A stretch of DNA of 64,000 bases from Phocaeicola sp. (GCA_020026225.1 JAHHQU010000003.1:11694-75693), one strand, 5' to 3'; shown: positions 1-8,409, counted from the stretch's first letter. Notes: generated from the sequence alone by a model not told the origin. Translations and numbers: made by a program.

Positions 1-2
1 TG

Positions 3-539
3 TGGAAAAGCCGTTATGCTAGATATGAAGTACAGACACAGCTTATAGGCGAATATAACATAGACAATGCAATGGCAGCTGTAGCAATAGGACTGTACTT
101 TGGAGTGGATGAAGAAAGGATATGCCATGCACTGAGTAACTATACACCTAAGAACAACCGCTCGCAACTGTTGCTGACTGGAAGAAACAAGCTTGTGATA
201 GATGCCTACAATGCAAACCCTACCAGTATGAAAGCGGCACTTGACAGCTTGAAGCATATTGATGCGATGAATAAGATGGTGATACTGGGAGATATGAAGG
301 AACTTGGCGACAGCAGTACAGAAGAGCATCAGAAGATAGTGGACTTGCTGATGAATTACAGATTCGGGAAAGTGATACTTGTAGGTACGGAGTTTGGAAA
401 GACAGACAACAATTTCATACACTTCAATACATCAGACGAAGTGAAGGAGTATATAAAGAAAGAAATGCCTGAAGGATATACCATACTGATAAAAGGCTCT
501 AACAGCATGAGAATGACAGAACTGAAGGAATGTCTGTAG
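3..539 (+). CDS. murF: UDP-N-acetylmuramoyl-tripeptide--D-alanyl-D-alanine ligase, C-terminal part
   Basis: This is the 3' end of MurF, the cytoplasmic Mur ligase that adds D-Ala-D-Ala to UDP-MurNAc-tripeptide in peptidoglycan precursor synthesis. The frame is open from base 3 with no start in the window, so the N-terminal and most of the ATP-binding domain lie upstream. The visible part begins with the family segment ending the central domain (GEYNIDNAMAA, near the edge), then the C-terminal Mur ligase domain with DAYNANPTSM and the ILGDMKELGD motif, both typical of MurF. The internal ATG at base 72 is a Met inside the conserved NAMAA motif and is not a start. The stop is followed by about 330 bases without a gene. 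Confident from motif content; symbol inferred from the family. Confidence 0.93.
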   Translation, partial: WKSRYARYEVQTQLIGEYNIDNAMAAVAIGLYFGVDEERICHALSNYTPKNNRSQLLLTGRNKLVIDAYNANPTSMKAALDSLKHIDAMNKMVILGDMKELGDSSTEEHQKIVDLLMNYRFGKVILVGTEFGKTDNNFIHFNTSDEVKEYIKKEMPEGYTILIKGSNSMRMTELKECL

Positions 540-592
540 AATAAAGTGAATGACAAGCAAAGACTTGATGAAGAATCACGTACATAATAGTA

Positions 593-613
593 TATGCATC
601 TGCATAGACAGAA
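593..613. repeat. 21-nt direct repeat, left copy, flanking the HU-like gene
   Basis: A 21-base segment here matches bases 1557-1577 at 20 of 21 positions, in the same orientation, with a single G/C difference. The two copies flank the HU-like gene and its promoter, about 960 bases apart. The right copy lies inside the last unit of the 23-nt tandem array at 1458-1572, so the left copy may be a remnant of the same repeat family. No terminal inverted repeats or transposase accompany the pair. Confidence 0.6.
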
Positions 614-631
614 GGCAGTGAAAGCAAAACT

Positions 632-704
632 ATAAGCCTGTTTCCCAACCAGCCGACTTACATCATAATGAATAGTAAAATGACTGAAAGGGAAACTGGC
701 TTAT
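632..704 (+). terminator. Long inverted repeat downstream of murF
   Basis: Bases 632-646 and 690-704 form a 15-bp inverted repeat with one mismatch and a 43-base loop. It lies about 90 bases after the murF stop. No T-run follows, so it may be an RNA hairpin or a processing or termination structure rather than a classical intrinsic terminator. Confidence 0.4.
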
Positions 705-725
705 AAATACGTCAAACATCAGCCT

Positions 726-870
726 ATAAATAAGAGCTGCATCCGACGAAAAGCAAGAGATTTATTCTAAGAAATTTAAGAGATTTATTCGAATCAAAGC
801 AAGAGATTTATCCTAAGCAAAGCAAGAGCTTTATTCTAAGCAAAGCAAGAGCTTTATCCGAAGAAAAGCA
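726..870. repeat. 23-nt tandem repeat array A (about six units)
   Basis: Units of exactly 23 bases begin at 749, 772, 795, 818 and 841. A more degenerate unit at 726-748 matches the 841 unit at 17 of 23 positions, and a 7-base partial unit abuts the HU-like stop codon at 871. The core is close to AAGCAAGAGATTTATYCTAA. The array fills the gap between murF and the 3' end of the HU-like gene. There are no unique spacers, so it is not a CRISPR. Confidence 0.85.
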
Positions 871-1350
871 TCACTCCTTCTTGCCGCCACCACCACTATC
901 AGGTGAAGAGAACTTAGCCTTCTTGTAGTCGGCAATGCTGGCATAGCTTATACCTTCGTCCAGCACACCTGCATTCTGAAATTGGATACCGTTGAGTACA
1001 CTCTCGCTGAACTCCTTGCTTGGAGTAAATATGATGCGTACGTTCTTGATATTGGATGCGGCATTGAAATCATCCAGTTTTAAAGAACCGTCACACTTGA
1101 ACGAAATGCGCAGCGTACCGAGGTCGCCGACGCGTACCGAGTGTCCTTGCTGCAACTGAGTACGTGCATGTTTTCCCAAAAGGTCTAGCGCAGCTTCCAT
1201 TTCGATGGGCGCAGTAGAAGTGTTTTCGGTAGCGGCTCTGGTCATCTCCTTCACCGTTTGAGGATTTTCACTGATAGGTATAGCATACCATTTCTTTTCA
1301 GATTCCGGTTCAAGCGGATTCGCCTTTTTCACGAGCTTGTATTTGTACAT
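871..1350 (-). CDS. HU/IHF-family DNA-binding protein (Bacteroidetes HU-like type)
   Basis: A 159-residue protein of the HU-related group common in Bacteroidetes. It starts MYKYKLVKKANP, has KKWYAIPI near residue 20, then a bacterial-histone fold whose middle contains the hallmark segment VRVGDLGTLRISF, and ends in a low-complexity tail SPDSGGGGKKE. Family members bind and bend DNA as dimers in the nucleoid. The ATG at 1350 was chosen, not the in-frame ATG at 1389, because a perfect Shine-Dalgarno stretch (AAGGAGG) sits 5 nt upstream of it and because the family begins at this point. The gene has its own promoter at 1387-1416, leaving a leader of about 30 nt, and ends directly at a 23-nt repeat array. 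Specific DNA targets are not deducible. Confidence 0.88.
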   Translation of the reverse strand: MYKYKLVKKANPLEPESEKKWYAIPISENPQTVKEMTRAATENTSTAPIEMEAALDLLGKHARTQLQQGHSVRVGDLGTLRISFKCDGSLKLDDFNAASNIKNVRIIFTPSKEFSESVLNGIQFQNAGVLDEGISYASIADYKKAKFSSPDSGGGGKKE

Positions 1351-1386
1351 AGAACCTCCTTTTTTAGTTAACATTGACAATACTTG

Positions 1387-1416
1387 CAAAGTTAGTATAA
1401 TATTTTGATTTACAAA
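1387..1416 (-). promoter_or_regulatory. Bacteroides-type promoter of the HU-like gene
   Basis: On the minus strand TAACTTTG (1394-1387) fits the -7 consensus TAnnTTTG, with TTTG (1416-1413) 18 nt upstream as the -33 element. Transcription would begin near 1380, giving a short leader that contains the AAGGAGG ribosome-binding site. Confidence 0.7.
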
Positions 1417-1457
1417 ACTTTTATTGATAATATTGAATCATATCAGCACAATTTCTT

Positions 1458-1572
1458 ACATAAGCATGAAGCATGTCAAGACATACGTATGCCGTAAGCC
1501 ACTACATACGTATGCCGTACAGACCGACATAAGTACGACACAACATACTGCATACGTATGCATCTGCATACA
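1458..1572. repeat. 23-nt tandem repeat array B (five units)
   Basis: Five consecutive units of exactly 23 bases start at 1458, 1481, 1504, 1527 and 1550. The best conserved core is ACATACGTATGCCGTA, partly palindromic around TACGTA. The array lies in the divergent gap between the HU-like gene (minus) and the phosphate transporter (plus), upstream of both. Period is the same as in array A, but unit sequence is unrelated. Confidence 0.85.
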
Positions 1573-1672
1573 CAGAAACGTATCTTCATAATTAGGTAAT
1601 ACTAATGTAACACGTTTGTAATATAGAATGACGACCTTTGTCGGCATAATATAAAATACGAAACAATTTGAT

Positions 1673-3967
1673 ATGGAGACTATCTACTTGGGAATTGTGA
1701 TATTCCTCTTTATGCTGGCTATCTTCGACCTCATGGTGGGTGTCAGCAATGATGCTGTAAACTTTATGAACTCGGCAGTGGGTGCTAAGGTCGCTAAATT
1801 CAAGACTATTATCATTGTGGCTGCCGTGGGTGTATTTGCCGGAGCTGCCATGAGTAACGGAATGATGGACATAGCCCGCAACGGAATATTCCAGCCGCAG
1901 AACTTCTCTTTCTATGAAATAATGTGTATTCTGCTGGCAGTGATGGTGACGGACGTGATACTGCTTGACATATTCAACACGATGGGGCTGCCTACGTCTA
2001 CCACCGTATCTATGGTGTTCGAACTGCTGGGAGGTACATTCATACTGGCGATGCTGAAACTTGCAGCAGACGAGTCGGGCCTTACACTGGGCGACCTTAT
2101 GAATACTGAGAAGGCACTTTCGGTGATTATGGCAATATTCCTCAGTGTAGCCATAGCCTTCATAGCTGGTACGTTGGTGCAATATGTGTCACGACTGATA
2201 TTCAGCTTCAACTATAAGAAAAACCTGTCGTGGACAATCGGGATATTTGGCGGTATAGCCATCACATCGTTGTCATACTTCACGCTGATAAAGGGACTGA
2301 AGACTGCTTCGTTCATCACTCCCGAAGTGATGGAATGGGTGGACAACAATACCGTCATGCTGATAGCTGCATGCCTTGTGTTCTTCACTCTGCTGATGCA
2401 GATACTGCACTGGATGAAGGTCAACGTATTCAAGATTATAGTGCTGCTGGGTACATTCTCGCTGGCTCTTGCATTTGCCGGAAATGACCTTGTCAACTTC
2501 ATCGGTGTGCCTCTGGCTGGATATTCTGCCTATACAGACTATGTGGCAAACTCGGGAGGTGTAGGCGTAGACGGATTCATGATGGATTCTCTCATGTCGT
2601 CTGCCAAGACTCCGCTGATATTCCTCGTGGCATCTGGAGTGGTGATGGTGTATGCACTTGCCACATCAAAGAAGGCAAAGAATGTGATAAAGACATCCGT
2701 AGACCTTGCCCGCCAGGAAGAGGGAGATGAAATGTTCGGTTCGTCGGGACTGGCGCGTACGATAGTGCGCAATGCCACCATCATAAACGAATACTTGAAG
2801 AAGGTGATACCTCCTAAGACAAGAAACTGGCTGAACAGCCGTTTCAACAAGGACGAGGCGATACTGGCAGACGGTGCTGCATTCGACATGGTACGTGCAT
2901 CGGTCAACCTTGTGCTGTCCGGTCTGCTCATCATCATAGGTACAACCATGAAGCTTCCTCTCTCTACCACCTACGTTACGTTCATCGTGGCTATGGGTAC
3001 TTCGCTGTCCGACCGTGCATGGGGGCGCGAAAGTGCGGTTTACCGCATCACTGGTATGCTTTCCGTCATAGGCGGATGGTTCATCACGGCATTTGTGGCA
3101 TTCACGGCATGTGCCTTGGTTACGGTGGCAATGTACTACACCAATGTGGTGGGCATGATAGCGTTCATCATCATCACCGTACTGGTACTGATAAACAGCA
3201 ACAGGGCGTTCAGCAAGAAGGAGAAAACGGAACAACAGGACGATATCTTCAAGTGCATGATGAGCAGCAAGGACAAGAACGAAACTCTGTCTCTTCTGCG
3301 CCAACACGTAAAGGAAACACTGACCGACTATCTGAAGTTCAGCAAGGACGCGTATGTGAAGATTACTGACGGATTTATCAACGAAAACCTGAGGTCGCTG
3401 AAAAAGGCTGCTGCCGAAACTGACGAAAAGCGCAAGCTGCTGAAGAAACGCCGCCGCAAGGAGATACTGGGACTGCGCCGTATACCTATCACCATAGCCA
3501 TAGAGAAGAACACATGGTTCCACCTTGGCACAAACAGTTGCGAGGAGATGATGTACTGTCTGAAGCGTATATGCGAACCTTGCAAAGAACATGTGGACAA
3601 TAACTTCTATCCTATACATAGGGAGGATGTGAGCGAGTTTATGCCTGTACGCGAAGAACTCTGCCTGCTGATGGAACGTACATACCGCTCTATCATGGAG
3701 AACGACTATACTGATGCCGACGACATCCTGAAGAAGGGTGACGAGCTGAAGAACCGCATCTCTACCATACGCAAGTATCAGATGAACCATATGCAGGAAG
3801 CGGACAACAGCAGTCTGAAGGCAGCTATGGTGTATCTCAACATTCTTCAGGAGACTCAGGAGATGGTAAGTGTAGGACGACACCTTTTGAGGGCAAGCCG
3901 ATTCTTCCAGGGCGACTATGTTCATCAGGAGATTCCACAGATGGGCATCATGGACAATAAGGCATAA
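1673..3967 (+). CDS. PiT-family inorganic phosphate transporter with long C-terminal cytosolic domain
   Basis: A 764-residue inner-membrane protein of the PiT family, which couples phosphate (or metal-phosphate) uptake to H+ or Na+. Two inverted repeats each carry the family signature: GVSNDAVNFMNSAVG at 23-37 and AGNDLVNFIGVPLAG at 269-283. The two paired STT motifs are GLPTSTTVSM (105-114) and LPLSTTYV (428-435). Hydrophobic segments run to about residue 508. The last 250 residues are hydrophilic, helical and highly charged (for example KLLKKRRRKE), resembling a PhoU/DUF47-type regulatory domain fused to the transporter. That assignment is by architecture, not by a diagnostic motif. Monocistronic: a terminator follows at 4001. 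Codons are noticeably G/C-ending compared with genes right of 9 kb. Phosphate is the likely substrate. Confidence 0.9.
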   Translation: METIYLGIVIFLFMLAIFDLMVGVSNDAVNFMNSAVGAKVAKFKTIIIVAAVGVFAGAAMSNGMMDIARNGIFQPQNFSFYEIMCILLAVMVTDVILLDIFNTMGLPTSTTVSMVFELLGGTFILAMLKLAADESGLTLGDLMNTEKALSVIMAIFLSVAIAFIAGTLVQYVSRLIFSFNYKKNLSWTIGIFGGIAITSLSYFTLIKGLKTASFITPEVMEWVDNNTVMLIAACLVFFTLLMQILHWMKVNVFKIIVLLGTFSLALAFAGNDLVNFIGVPLAGYSAYTDYVANSGGVGVDGFMMDSLMSSAKTPLIFLVASGVVMVYALATSKKAKNVIKTSVDLARQEEGDEMFGSSGLARTIVRNATIINEYLKKVIPPKTRNWLNSRFNKDEAILADGAAFDMVRASVNLVLSGLLIIIGTTMKLPLSTTYVTFIVAMGTSLSDRAWGRESAVYRITGMLSVIGGWFITAFVAFTACALVTVAMYYTNVVGMIAFIIITVLVLINSNRAFSKKEKTEQQDDIFKCMMSSKDKNETLSLLRQHVKETLTDYLKFSKDAYVKITDGFINENLRSLKKAAAETDEKRKLLKKRRRKEILGLRRIPITIAIEKNTWFHLGTNSCEEMMYCLKRICEPCKEHVDNNFYPIHREDVSEFMPVREELCLLMERTYRSIMENDYTDADDILKKGDELKNRISTIRKYQMNHMQEADNSSLKAAMVYLNILQETQEMVSVGRHLLRASRFFQGDYVHQEIPQMGIMDNKA

Positions 3968-4000
3968 GTTATAATTACCATATATTATCTTTACAACAGG

Positions 4001-4037
4001 AAAGCCATTTCAAACGTCAAGGCGTAGAAATGGCTTT
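4001..4037 (+). terminator. Intrinsic terminator after the PiT gene
   Basis: An 11-bp perfect stem (4001-4011 with 4027-4037) with a 15-base loop is followed by a short T-run. It lies 34 bases past the transporter stop and between convergent genes. Confidence 0.75.
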
Positions 4038-4068
4038 TGTCATTCATCAGCACCACACTTTCAGCATG

Positions 4069-5025
4069 TCACTGCTCTTCCTCCAGCTTGCGCTGCCGGT
4101 AAAGCTGATAGGAATTGAACACATTATGCCACACGCTGTAGAAACCCATTGCCACCGAAGTGACCGGGGTGAAGAATGTGTACCCCATCCATATGGCAAG
4201 GACGGTATTCTTCTGTCCGAGAGCCTGTCCGGCACTGATGTCATCGTTGTACGGACGGCCTGCTTTCTTTCCTACATAAAACTGAAGTATGCACGACACG
4301 AGCGATACGGCTGCAAGTCCCGTCTGATACCACACCGACACATCGCTATGTACGATACTCTTCACCGTAATGGCTATGGCAAGCGTAAGTGCCACCGCCC
4401 AAAGATAGAACGAAACGCCATGATAGCGGCCGATAAAGGCATGCACCTTTGGGGCAAGCGAACGAAGTATCACTGCCATGATGAACGGACATAGCAGCAG
4501 CGGAAAGACCTTTACTGATATCATGAGGAATGAAGTCATGAAAGTCATGCCCTCTTGAGGATGGATGACGGGCAGCGTGAACGGTACGAGTATAGCAGTC
4601 ACAATATTTATCATGACTATGTACGAAGTGAGGTGTGCAGCATTTCCGCCCAGTTTGTGGGTGACTACAGCGGCTGCCGTGGCAGTGGGGCATATCAAGC
4701 AGAGCATGGCTCCTTCTACCAATATGCGCCAGCTTATGGACGGGAACAGATATAGCACTGTGGCCATACCTACAAACGCAAGGCTCTGTATGAGCAGAAG
4801 TGTCACATGCCACCGACATGGTTTCAGCTGTCTTACGTCTACCTTGCAGAAGGTAAGTAAAAGCATGGTGAATATCAGCAATGGCTGCAACACAGTCACC
4901 GTGTGCGAGGCAATGTTCCTCACCTCGGCAGGCAATGACAGGGCTGAATATACAAAATATAGCACTACACCTATTATCATAGATATAGGCAATGTCCAGT
5001 TCTTGATAAATCTAACTATATTCAT
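4069..5025 (-). CDS. BASS-family (bile acid:Na+ symporter-like) transporter
   Basis: A 318-residue integral membrane protein with about ten hydrophobic helices, resembling the bile acid:sodium symporter superfamily. Two polar helix breaks typical of these carriers are visible: CPTATAAAVVTHKLGGN in the first half and SAGQALGQKNTVLAIWMGY in the second, the latter matching the GLxxxN-type crossover region. Substrates in this family include bile acids, pantoate and other organic anions; nothing here fixes the substrate. The start ATG at 5025 lies only 16 bases from tandem array C, which therefore occupies the 5' leader. It converges on the PiT gene. Confidence 0.78.
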   Translation of the reverse strand: MNIVRFIKNWTLPISMIIGVVLYFVYSALSLPAEVRNIASHTVTVLQPLLIFTMLLLTFCKVDVRQLKPCRWHVTLLLIQSLAFVGMATVLYLFPSISWRILVEGAMLCLICPTATAAAVVTHKLGGNAAHLTSYIVMINIVTAILVPFTLPVIHPQEGMTFMTSFLMISVKVFPLLLCPFIMAVILRSLAPKVHAFIGRYHGVSFYLWAVALTLAIAITVKSIVHSDVSVWYQTGLAAVSLVSCILQFYVGKKAGRPYNDDISAGQALGQKNTVLAIWMGYTFFTPVTSVAMGFYSVWHNVFNSYQLYRQRKLEEEQ

Positions 5026-5041
5026 TATGAAGACCTTTATA

Positions 5042-5192
5042 ATGTTTCGTGTGAGACCATGAAGATGTTTCGTGTGGAGTTATGAGAATATCTTTTGTGA
5101 AGTTACAAGAGTGTTTCGTGTGAGACCATAAAGATGTGTCTTGTGTGATTGTGAAGATGCTTCGTGTGAGACCATGAAGATGTTTCGTGTGA
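5042..5192. repeat. 23-nt tandem repeat array C (six units plus a partial one)
   Basis: Units of exactly 23 bases start at 5042, 5065, 5088, 5111, 5134 and 5157, with a truncated copy from 5180. The consensus core is ATGTTTCGTGTGAGACCAT. Units 1, 4 and 6 are nearly identical and the others are more diverged. The array sits in the leader region of the BASS transporter gene, just upstream of its start codon. Confidence 0.88.
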
Positions 5193-5245
5193 CGATATAC
5201 CTTAGTGGCAGTATCACACACCTTTGGTCTTGCCACAAAAAGACT

Positions 5246-5284
5246 TCACCCCTACCACATATATGCTATATGCAGCAGAGGTGA
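5246..5284 (-). terminator. Probable terminator of the fumarase gene
   Basis: On the minus strand an 8-bp stem (5284-5277 with 5253-5246, one G-U pair) encloses a 23-base loop and is followed by a T5 run. It is about 60 bases past the fumarase stop. Confidence 0.5.
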
Positions 5285-5346
5285 GCCTATAACTATTCGT
5301 GTTGTGTTATATAATAACCAGTTGAAACAACTATGATAATAAGTCT

Positions 5347-6990
5347 TTACTTGCAGTTGCCTGTACAGCGTGGCTTAATCTGCTTGAAGAAGTCATTACC
5401 CTTATTGTCTACAAGGATAAATGCAGGGAAGTTCTCAACTTCAATCTTCCATATAGCCTCCATACCAAGTTCAGGATATTCCACACATTCGATGTTCTTG
5501 ATGTTGTTCTGTGCAAGGATAGCAGCAGGTCCACCTATCGAACCGAGGTAGAAACCACCGTGAGCCTTGCATGCATCAGTCACGGCCTGGCTTCGGTTAC
5601 CCTTGGCAAGCATAATCATAGAACCTCCGTTGCTCTGGAACAGGTCGACGTAAGGGTCCATACGTCCGGCAGTAGTAGGTCCCATCGAACCACAAGGCAT
5701 TCCGTTAGGAGTCTTGGCAGGTCCGGCATAGTATATAGGATGATCCTTGATATACTGAGGAAGCTCCTCGCCGCGTTCAAGGCGTTCTTTCAGTTTGGCA
5801 TGAGCTATGTCACGTCCTACGATGATAGTACCGTTAAGAGAAAGGCGTGTAGCTACAGGATACTTGTCCAGTTCGGCAAGTATTTCGGGCATAGGGCGGT
5901 TCAAGTCTATACGAACAGCATCACCCTCGCCTGCCTGACGCAGTTCTTCAGGAATCAGTTCTCCCGGATTAGAGTCAAGCTTTTCAATCCAGATACCGTC
6001 CTTGTTAATCTTGCATCGCACGTTGCGGTCGGCCGAGCAAGAAACTCCCAGACCGACAGGACAAGAAGCTCCGTGACGTGGAAGGCGGATGATACGCACA
6101 TCGTGTGCATAGTATTTACCTCCGAACTGAGCGCCCAATCCTATGCGGTGTGCTTCTTCCAATACCTGCTTTTCGAGTTCCACATCGCGGAACGCACGTC
6201 CGTATTCATTGCCCGTAGTAGGCAGGTTGTCATAGAAGCGTGTAGATGCAAGTTTCACTGTAAGAAGGTTCTTCTCGGCAGAAGTACCTCCAATGACGAA
6301 GGCAATGTGATATGGAGGACAAGCGGCAGTACCAAGAGTCTTCATCTTTTCTACCAAGAAAGGCACGAGAGTGGCAGGATTGAGTATGGCCTTAGTTTCC
6401 TGATACAGATAAGTCTTGTTGGCAGAACCACCACCCTTGGTAACGCAAAGGAATTCGTATTCCATACCCTGAGTAGCCTCGATGTCAATCTGTGCAGGAA
6501 GGTTGCAGCGTGTGTTCACCTCGTCGTACATGTTGAGAGGAGCATTCTGCGAGTAACGCAGGTTCTCTTCGGTATATGTCTTGTATACACCAAGCGACAA
6601 GGCCTCTTCGTCGCAATATCCTGTCCATACCTGCTGTCCCTTTTCTCCGTGTATGATAGCAGTACCCGTATCCTGGCAGAAAGGAAGCACTCCCTTTGCT
6701 GCAACTTCTGCATTGCGCAGGAATGTGAGAGCCACGTACTTGTCGTTGTCGCTCGCCTCAGGGTCGGTAAGAATCTTGGCTACCTGCTCGTTGTGCGAAC
6801 GGCGCAACATGAAAGATACATCGCGGAAAGCGGCATTGGCCATAGCTGTAAGACCTTCCTTCTCAATCTTAAGGATAGGTTTTCCTTCAAACTCGCTTAC
6901 AGACACATAGTCCTTGGTAAGCAGATAATACTCGGTTGTATCATGTCCGTGTTCGAACATTGGCTGATACTTAAATTCTGGTGTTGCCAT
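5347..6990 (-). CDS. Class I fumarate hydratase, single-chain [4Fe-4S] type
   Basis: A 547-residue class I fumarase (FumA/FumB type), converting fumarate and malate reversibly in the TCA cycle or the reductive branch to succinate used by Bacteroidetes. The three cysteines that bind the iron-sulfur cluster are at Cys105 (FCQDTGT), Cys224 ([10 protein letters not shown]) and Cys318 ([10 protein letters not shown]), the positions known for E. coli FumA. The N-terminal alpha and C-terminal beta domains are in one chain, as usual for this type. Start at [12 protein letters not shown] is full length. It lies downstream of hflX on the same strand, but 124 bases containing array D separate them, so shared transcription is uncertain. 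Confidence 0.95.
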   Translation of the reverse strand: MATPEFKYQPMFEHGHDTTEYYLLTKDYVSVSEFEGKPILKIEKEGLTAMANAAFRDVSFMLRRSHNEQVAKILTDPEASDNDKYVALTFLRNAEVAAKGVLPFCQDTGTAIIHGEKGQQVWTGYCDEEALSLGVYKTYTEENLRYSQNAPLNMYDEVNTRCNLPAQIDIEATQGMEYEFLCVTKGGGSANKTYLYQETKAILNPATLVPFLVEKMKTLGTAACPPYHIAFVIGGTSAEKNLLTVKLASTRFYDNLPTTGNEYGRAFRDVELEKQVLEEAHRIGLGAQFGGKYYAHDVRIIRLPRHGASCPVGLGVSCSADRNVRCKINKDGIWIEKLDSNPGELIPEELRQAGEGDAVRIDLNRPMPEILAELDKYPVATRLSLNGTIIVGRDIAHAKLKERLERGEELPQYIKDHPIYYAGPAKTPNGMPCGSMGPTTAGRMDPYVDLFQSNGGSMIMLAKGNRSQAVTDACKAHGGFYLGSIGGPAAILAQNNIKNIECVEYPELGMEAIWKIEVENFPAFILVDNKGNDFFKQIKPRCTGNCK

Positions 6991-7029
6991 ATAATATATT
7001 TAGTTATTAAATTGTGAGTATATTCGTAT

Positions 7030-7114
7030 GTAAGTATGCTTATGTCATACCGTGTAAGCATGCTTATGTCATACCGTGTAAGCATGCTTATGTCATAGTG
7101 TAAGTATGCTTATG
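7030..7114. repeat. Tandem repeat array D, 22-24 nt period (about four units)
   Basis: Units start at 7030 (24 nt), 7054 (24 nt), 7078 (22 nt) and 7100 (partial), with core GTAAGYATGCTTATGTCATA. A degenerate partial unit precedes at 7014. The array runs right into the hflX stop codon and fills the hflX-fumarase gap. Confidence 0.82.
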
Positions 7115-8374
7115 TTACTCCTCGTAGTCGTATGTCTGATAGAGGAAATCGTTGTAAGGATACTTCTGCACGTGCATCTCGCGCACCTTCTTATACAGCA
7201 GTGACTTGAACTCCTCAAGGTTTGTCTTGTTGCGTGCCGAAATGAACATACAGTTGTCTCCCATCTTTGCCATCCATGTGTTCATAAGCTCCTCAAGTGT
7301 GGTATTCTCCTTCGTCTTAGGAGTGAGGTCGTCTTCATCCTTCTCTACGTATGTATAGGCATCAATCTTGTTGAACACTATGATGTTTTGCTTTCCTCCT
7401 GCACCGATGTCGGATACGGTTTTCTCCACCACCTGTATCTGTTCCTCAAAGTCGGGATGCGAAATGTCTACCACATGCACCAGCAGGTCTGCCTCGCGCA
7501 CCTCGTCCAGTGTCGACTTGAACGACTCAACCAGGTCGGTAGGGAGCTTGCGGATAAACCCTACTGTGTCCGAAAGCAGGAATGGCAGATTCTCTATAAT
7601 CACCTTCCTCACCGTAGTGTCCAGCGTGGCAAAGAGCTTGTTCTCGGCAAATACTTCACTCTTGGCAAGAAGGTTCATAAGTGTAGATTTTCCCACGTTG
7701 GTATATCCCACCAATGCCACACGTATCATTCTTCCTCTGTTCTTCCTCTGTGTAGACTTCTGCGTGTCTATCTCTGCCAGTCTCTGCTTGAGGAGCGACA
7801 TGCGGTTGAGGATGATACGGCGGTCCATCTCGAGCTGTGTTTCACCCGGACCACGAAGACCTACCGAGCCTTTTCCGCCTCCGGCACCCGAACCTCCACC
7901 CTGACGCTCAAGGTGAGTCCACAATCTCTGCAATCGCGGCAACATGTACTTATACTGTGCCAGCTCAACCTGCGTCTTTGCATTTGCAGTCTGAGCCCTC
8001 ATGGCAAAAATATCGAGGATAAGCGAAGTACGGTCAAGAATCTTCACCTTCAGTTCGTTTTCTATATTTCTCAGCTGCTTGGCCGAAAGTTCGTCGTCGA
8101 AAATCACCATACCTATCTCAGTATCTTCTTCCTCTTCCATCTGCATAAGATACTCCTTTATTTCCTGTAGCTTACCTTTGCCTACGTATGTTACAGTGTT
8201 AGGATAGTCTATTTTCTGTGTAAAACGCTTCACTACCTCTGCTCCGGCTGTTTCTGCAAGGAAAGCCAACTCGTCAAGATATTCATTGGTCTTCCTTTCA
8301 TTCTGGTTCTGTGTAATCAGACCTACCAATACAGCCTTCTCTGTCTGTGCTTCAGATATTACAAATTCCTTCAT
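7115..8374 (-). CDS. hflX: GTPase HflX
   Basis: A 419-residue HflX-family GTPase, a ribosome-associated protein that binds and splits 70S/50S particles under stress. An N-terminal HflX nucleotide-binding domain (about 1-200) contains the glycine-rich loop GGGSGAGGGKGS (159-170) and GPGETQLEMDRR, which define the family. The G domain follows: GYTNVGKS (223-230), DTVG (269-272), NKID (335-338). Start MKEFVISEAQTEKA is typical. A -7 promoter element lies at 8402-8409. The stop codon directly abuts array D. Confidence 0.95.
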   Translation of the reverse strand: MKEFVISEAQTEKAVLVGLITQNQNERKTNEYLDELAFLAETAGAEVVKRFTQKIDYPNTVTYVGKGKLQEIKEYLMQMEEEEDTEIGMVIFDDELSAKQLRNIENELKVKILDRTSLILDIFAMRAQTANAKTQVELAQYKYMLPRLQRLWTHLERQGGGSGAGGGKGSVGLRGPGETQLEMDRRIILNRMSLLKQRLAEIDTQKSTQRKNRGRMIRVALVGYTNVGKSTLMNLLAKSEVFAENKLFATLDTTVRKVIIENLPFLLSDTVGFIRKLPTDLVESFKSTLDEVREADLLVHVVDISHPDFEEQIQVVEKTVSDIGAGGKQNIIVFNKIDAYTYVEKDEDDLTPKTKENTTLEELMNTWMAKMGDNCMFISARNKTNLEEFKSLLYKKVREMHVQKYPYNDFLYQTYDYEE

Positions 8375-8401
8375 TTATAATCTTATATATACAATTGTGT
8401 G

Positions 8402-8409
8402 CAAACTTA
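8402..8409 (-). promoter_or_regulatory. -7 promoter element of hflX
   Basis: TAAGTTTG on the minus strand fits TAnnTTTG, 27 bases upstream of the hflX start. A TTG lies about 22 nt further upstream, so the -33 element is weak. Confidence 0.45.

Noticed and set aside
593..1577. Insertion sequence or composite transposon bounded by the 21-nt repeats
   Set aside because: No transposase, no terminal inverted repeats, and the right copy is part of a tandem array.
2666..3925. 419-residue minus-strand ORF opposite the PiT gene
   Set aside because: Antisense to a conserved transporter, His/Cys/Gln-rich translation with no recognisable motif; a shadow ORF.
5560..7017. 485-residue plus-strand ORF opposite fumarase
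   Set aside because: It is antisense to a complete class I fumarase with all cluster cysteines, and its translation shows no domain and a random-looking composition. It is a shadow of codon bias.
726..7114. CRISPR array
   Set aside because: The 23-nt units are contiguous with no unique spacers, differ between arrays and have no cas genes nearby.
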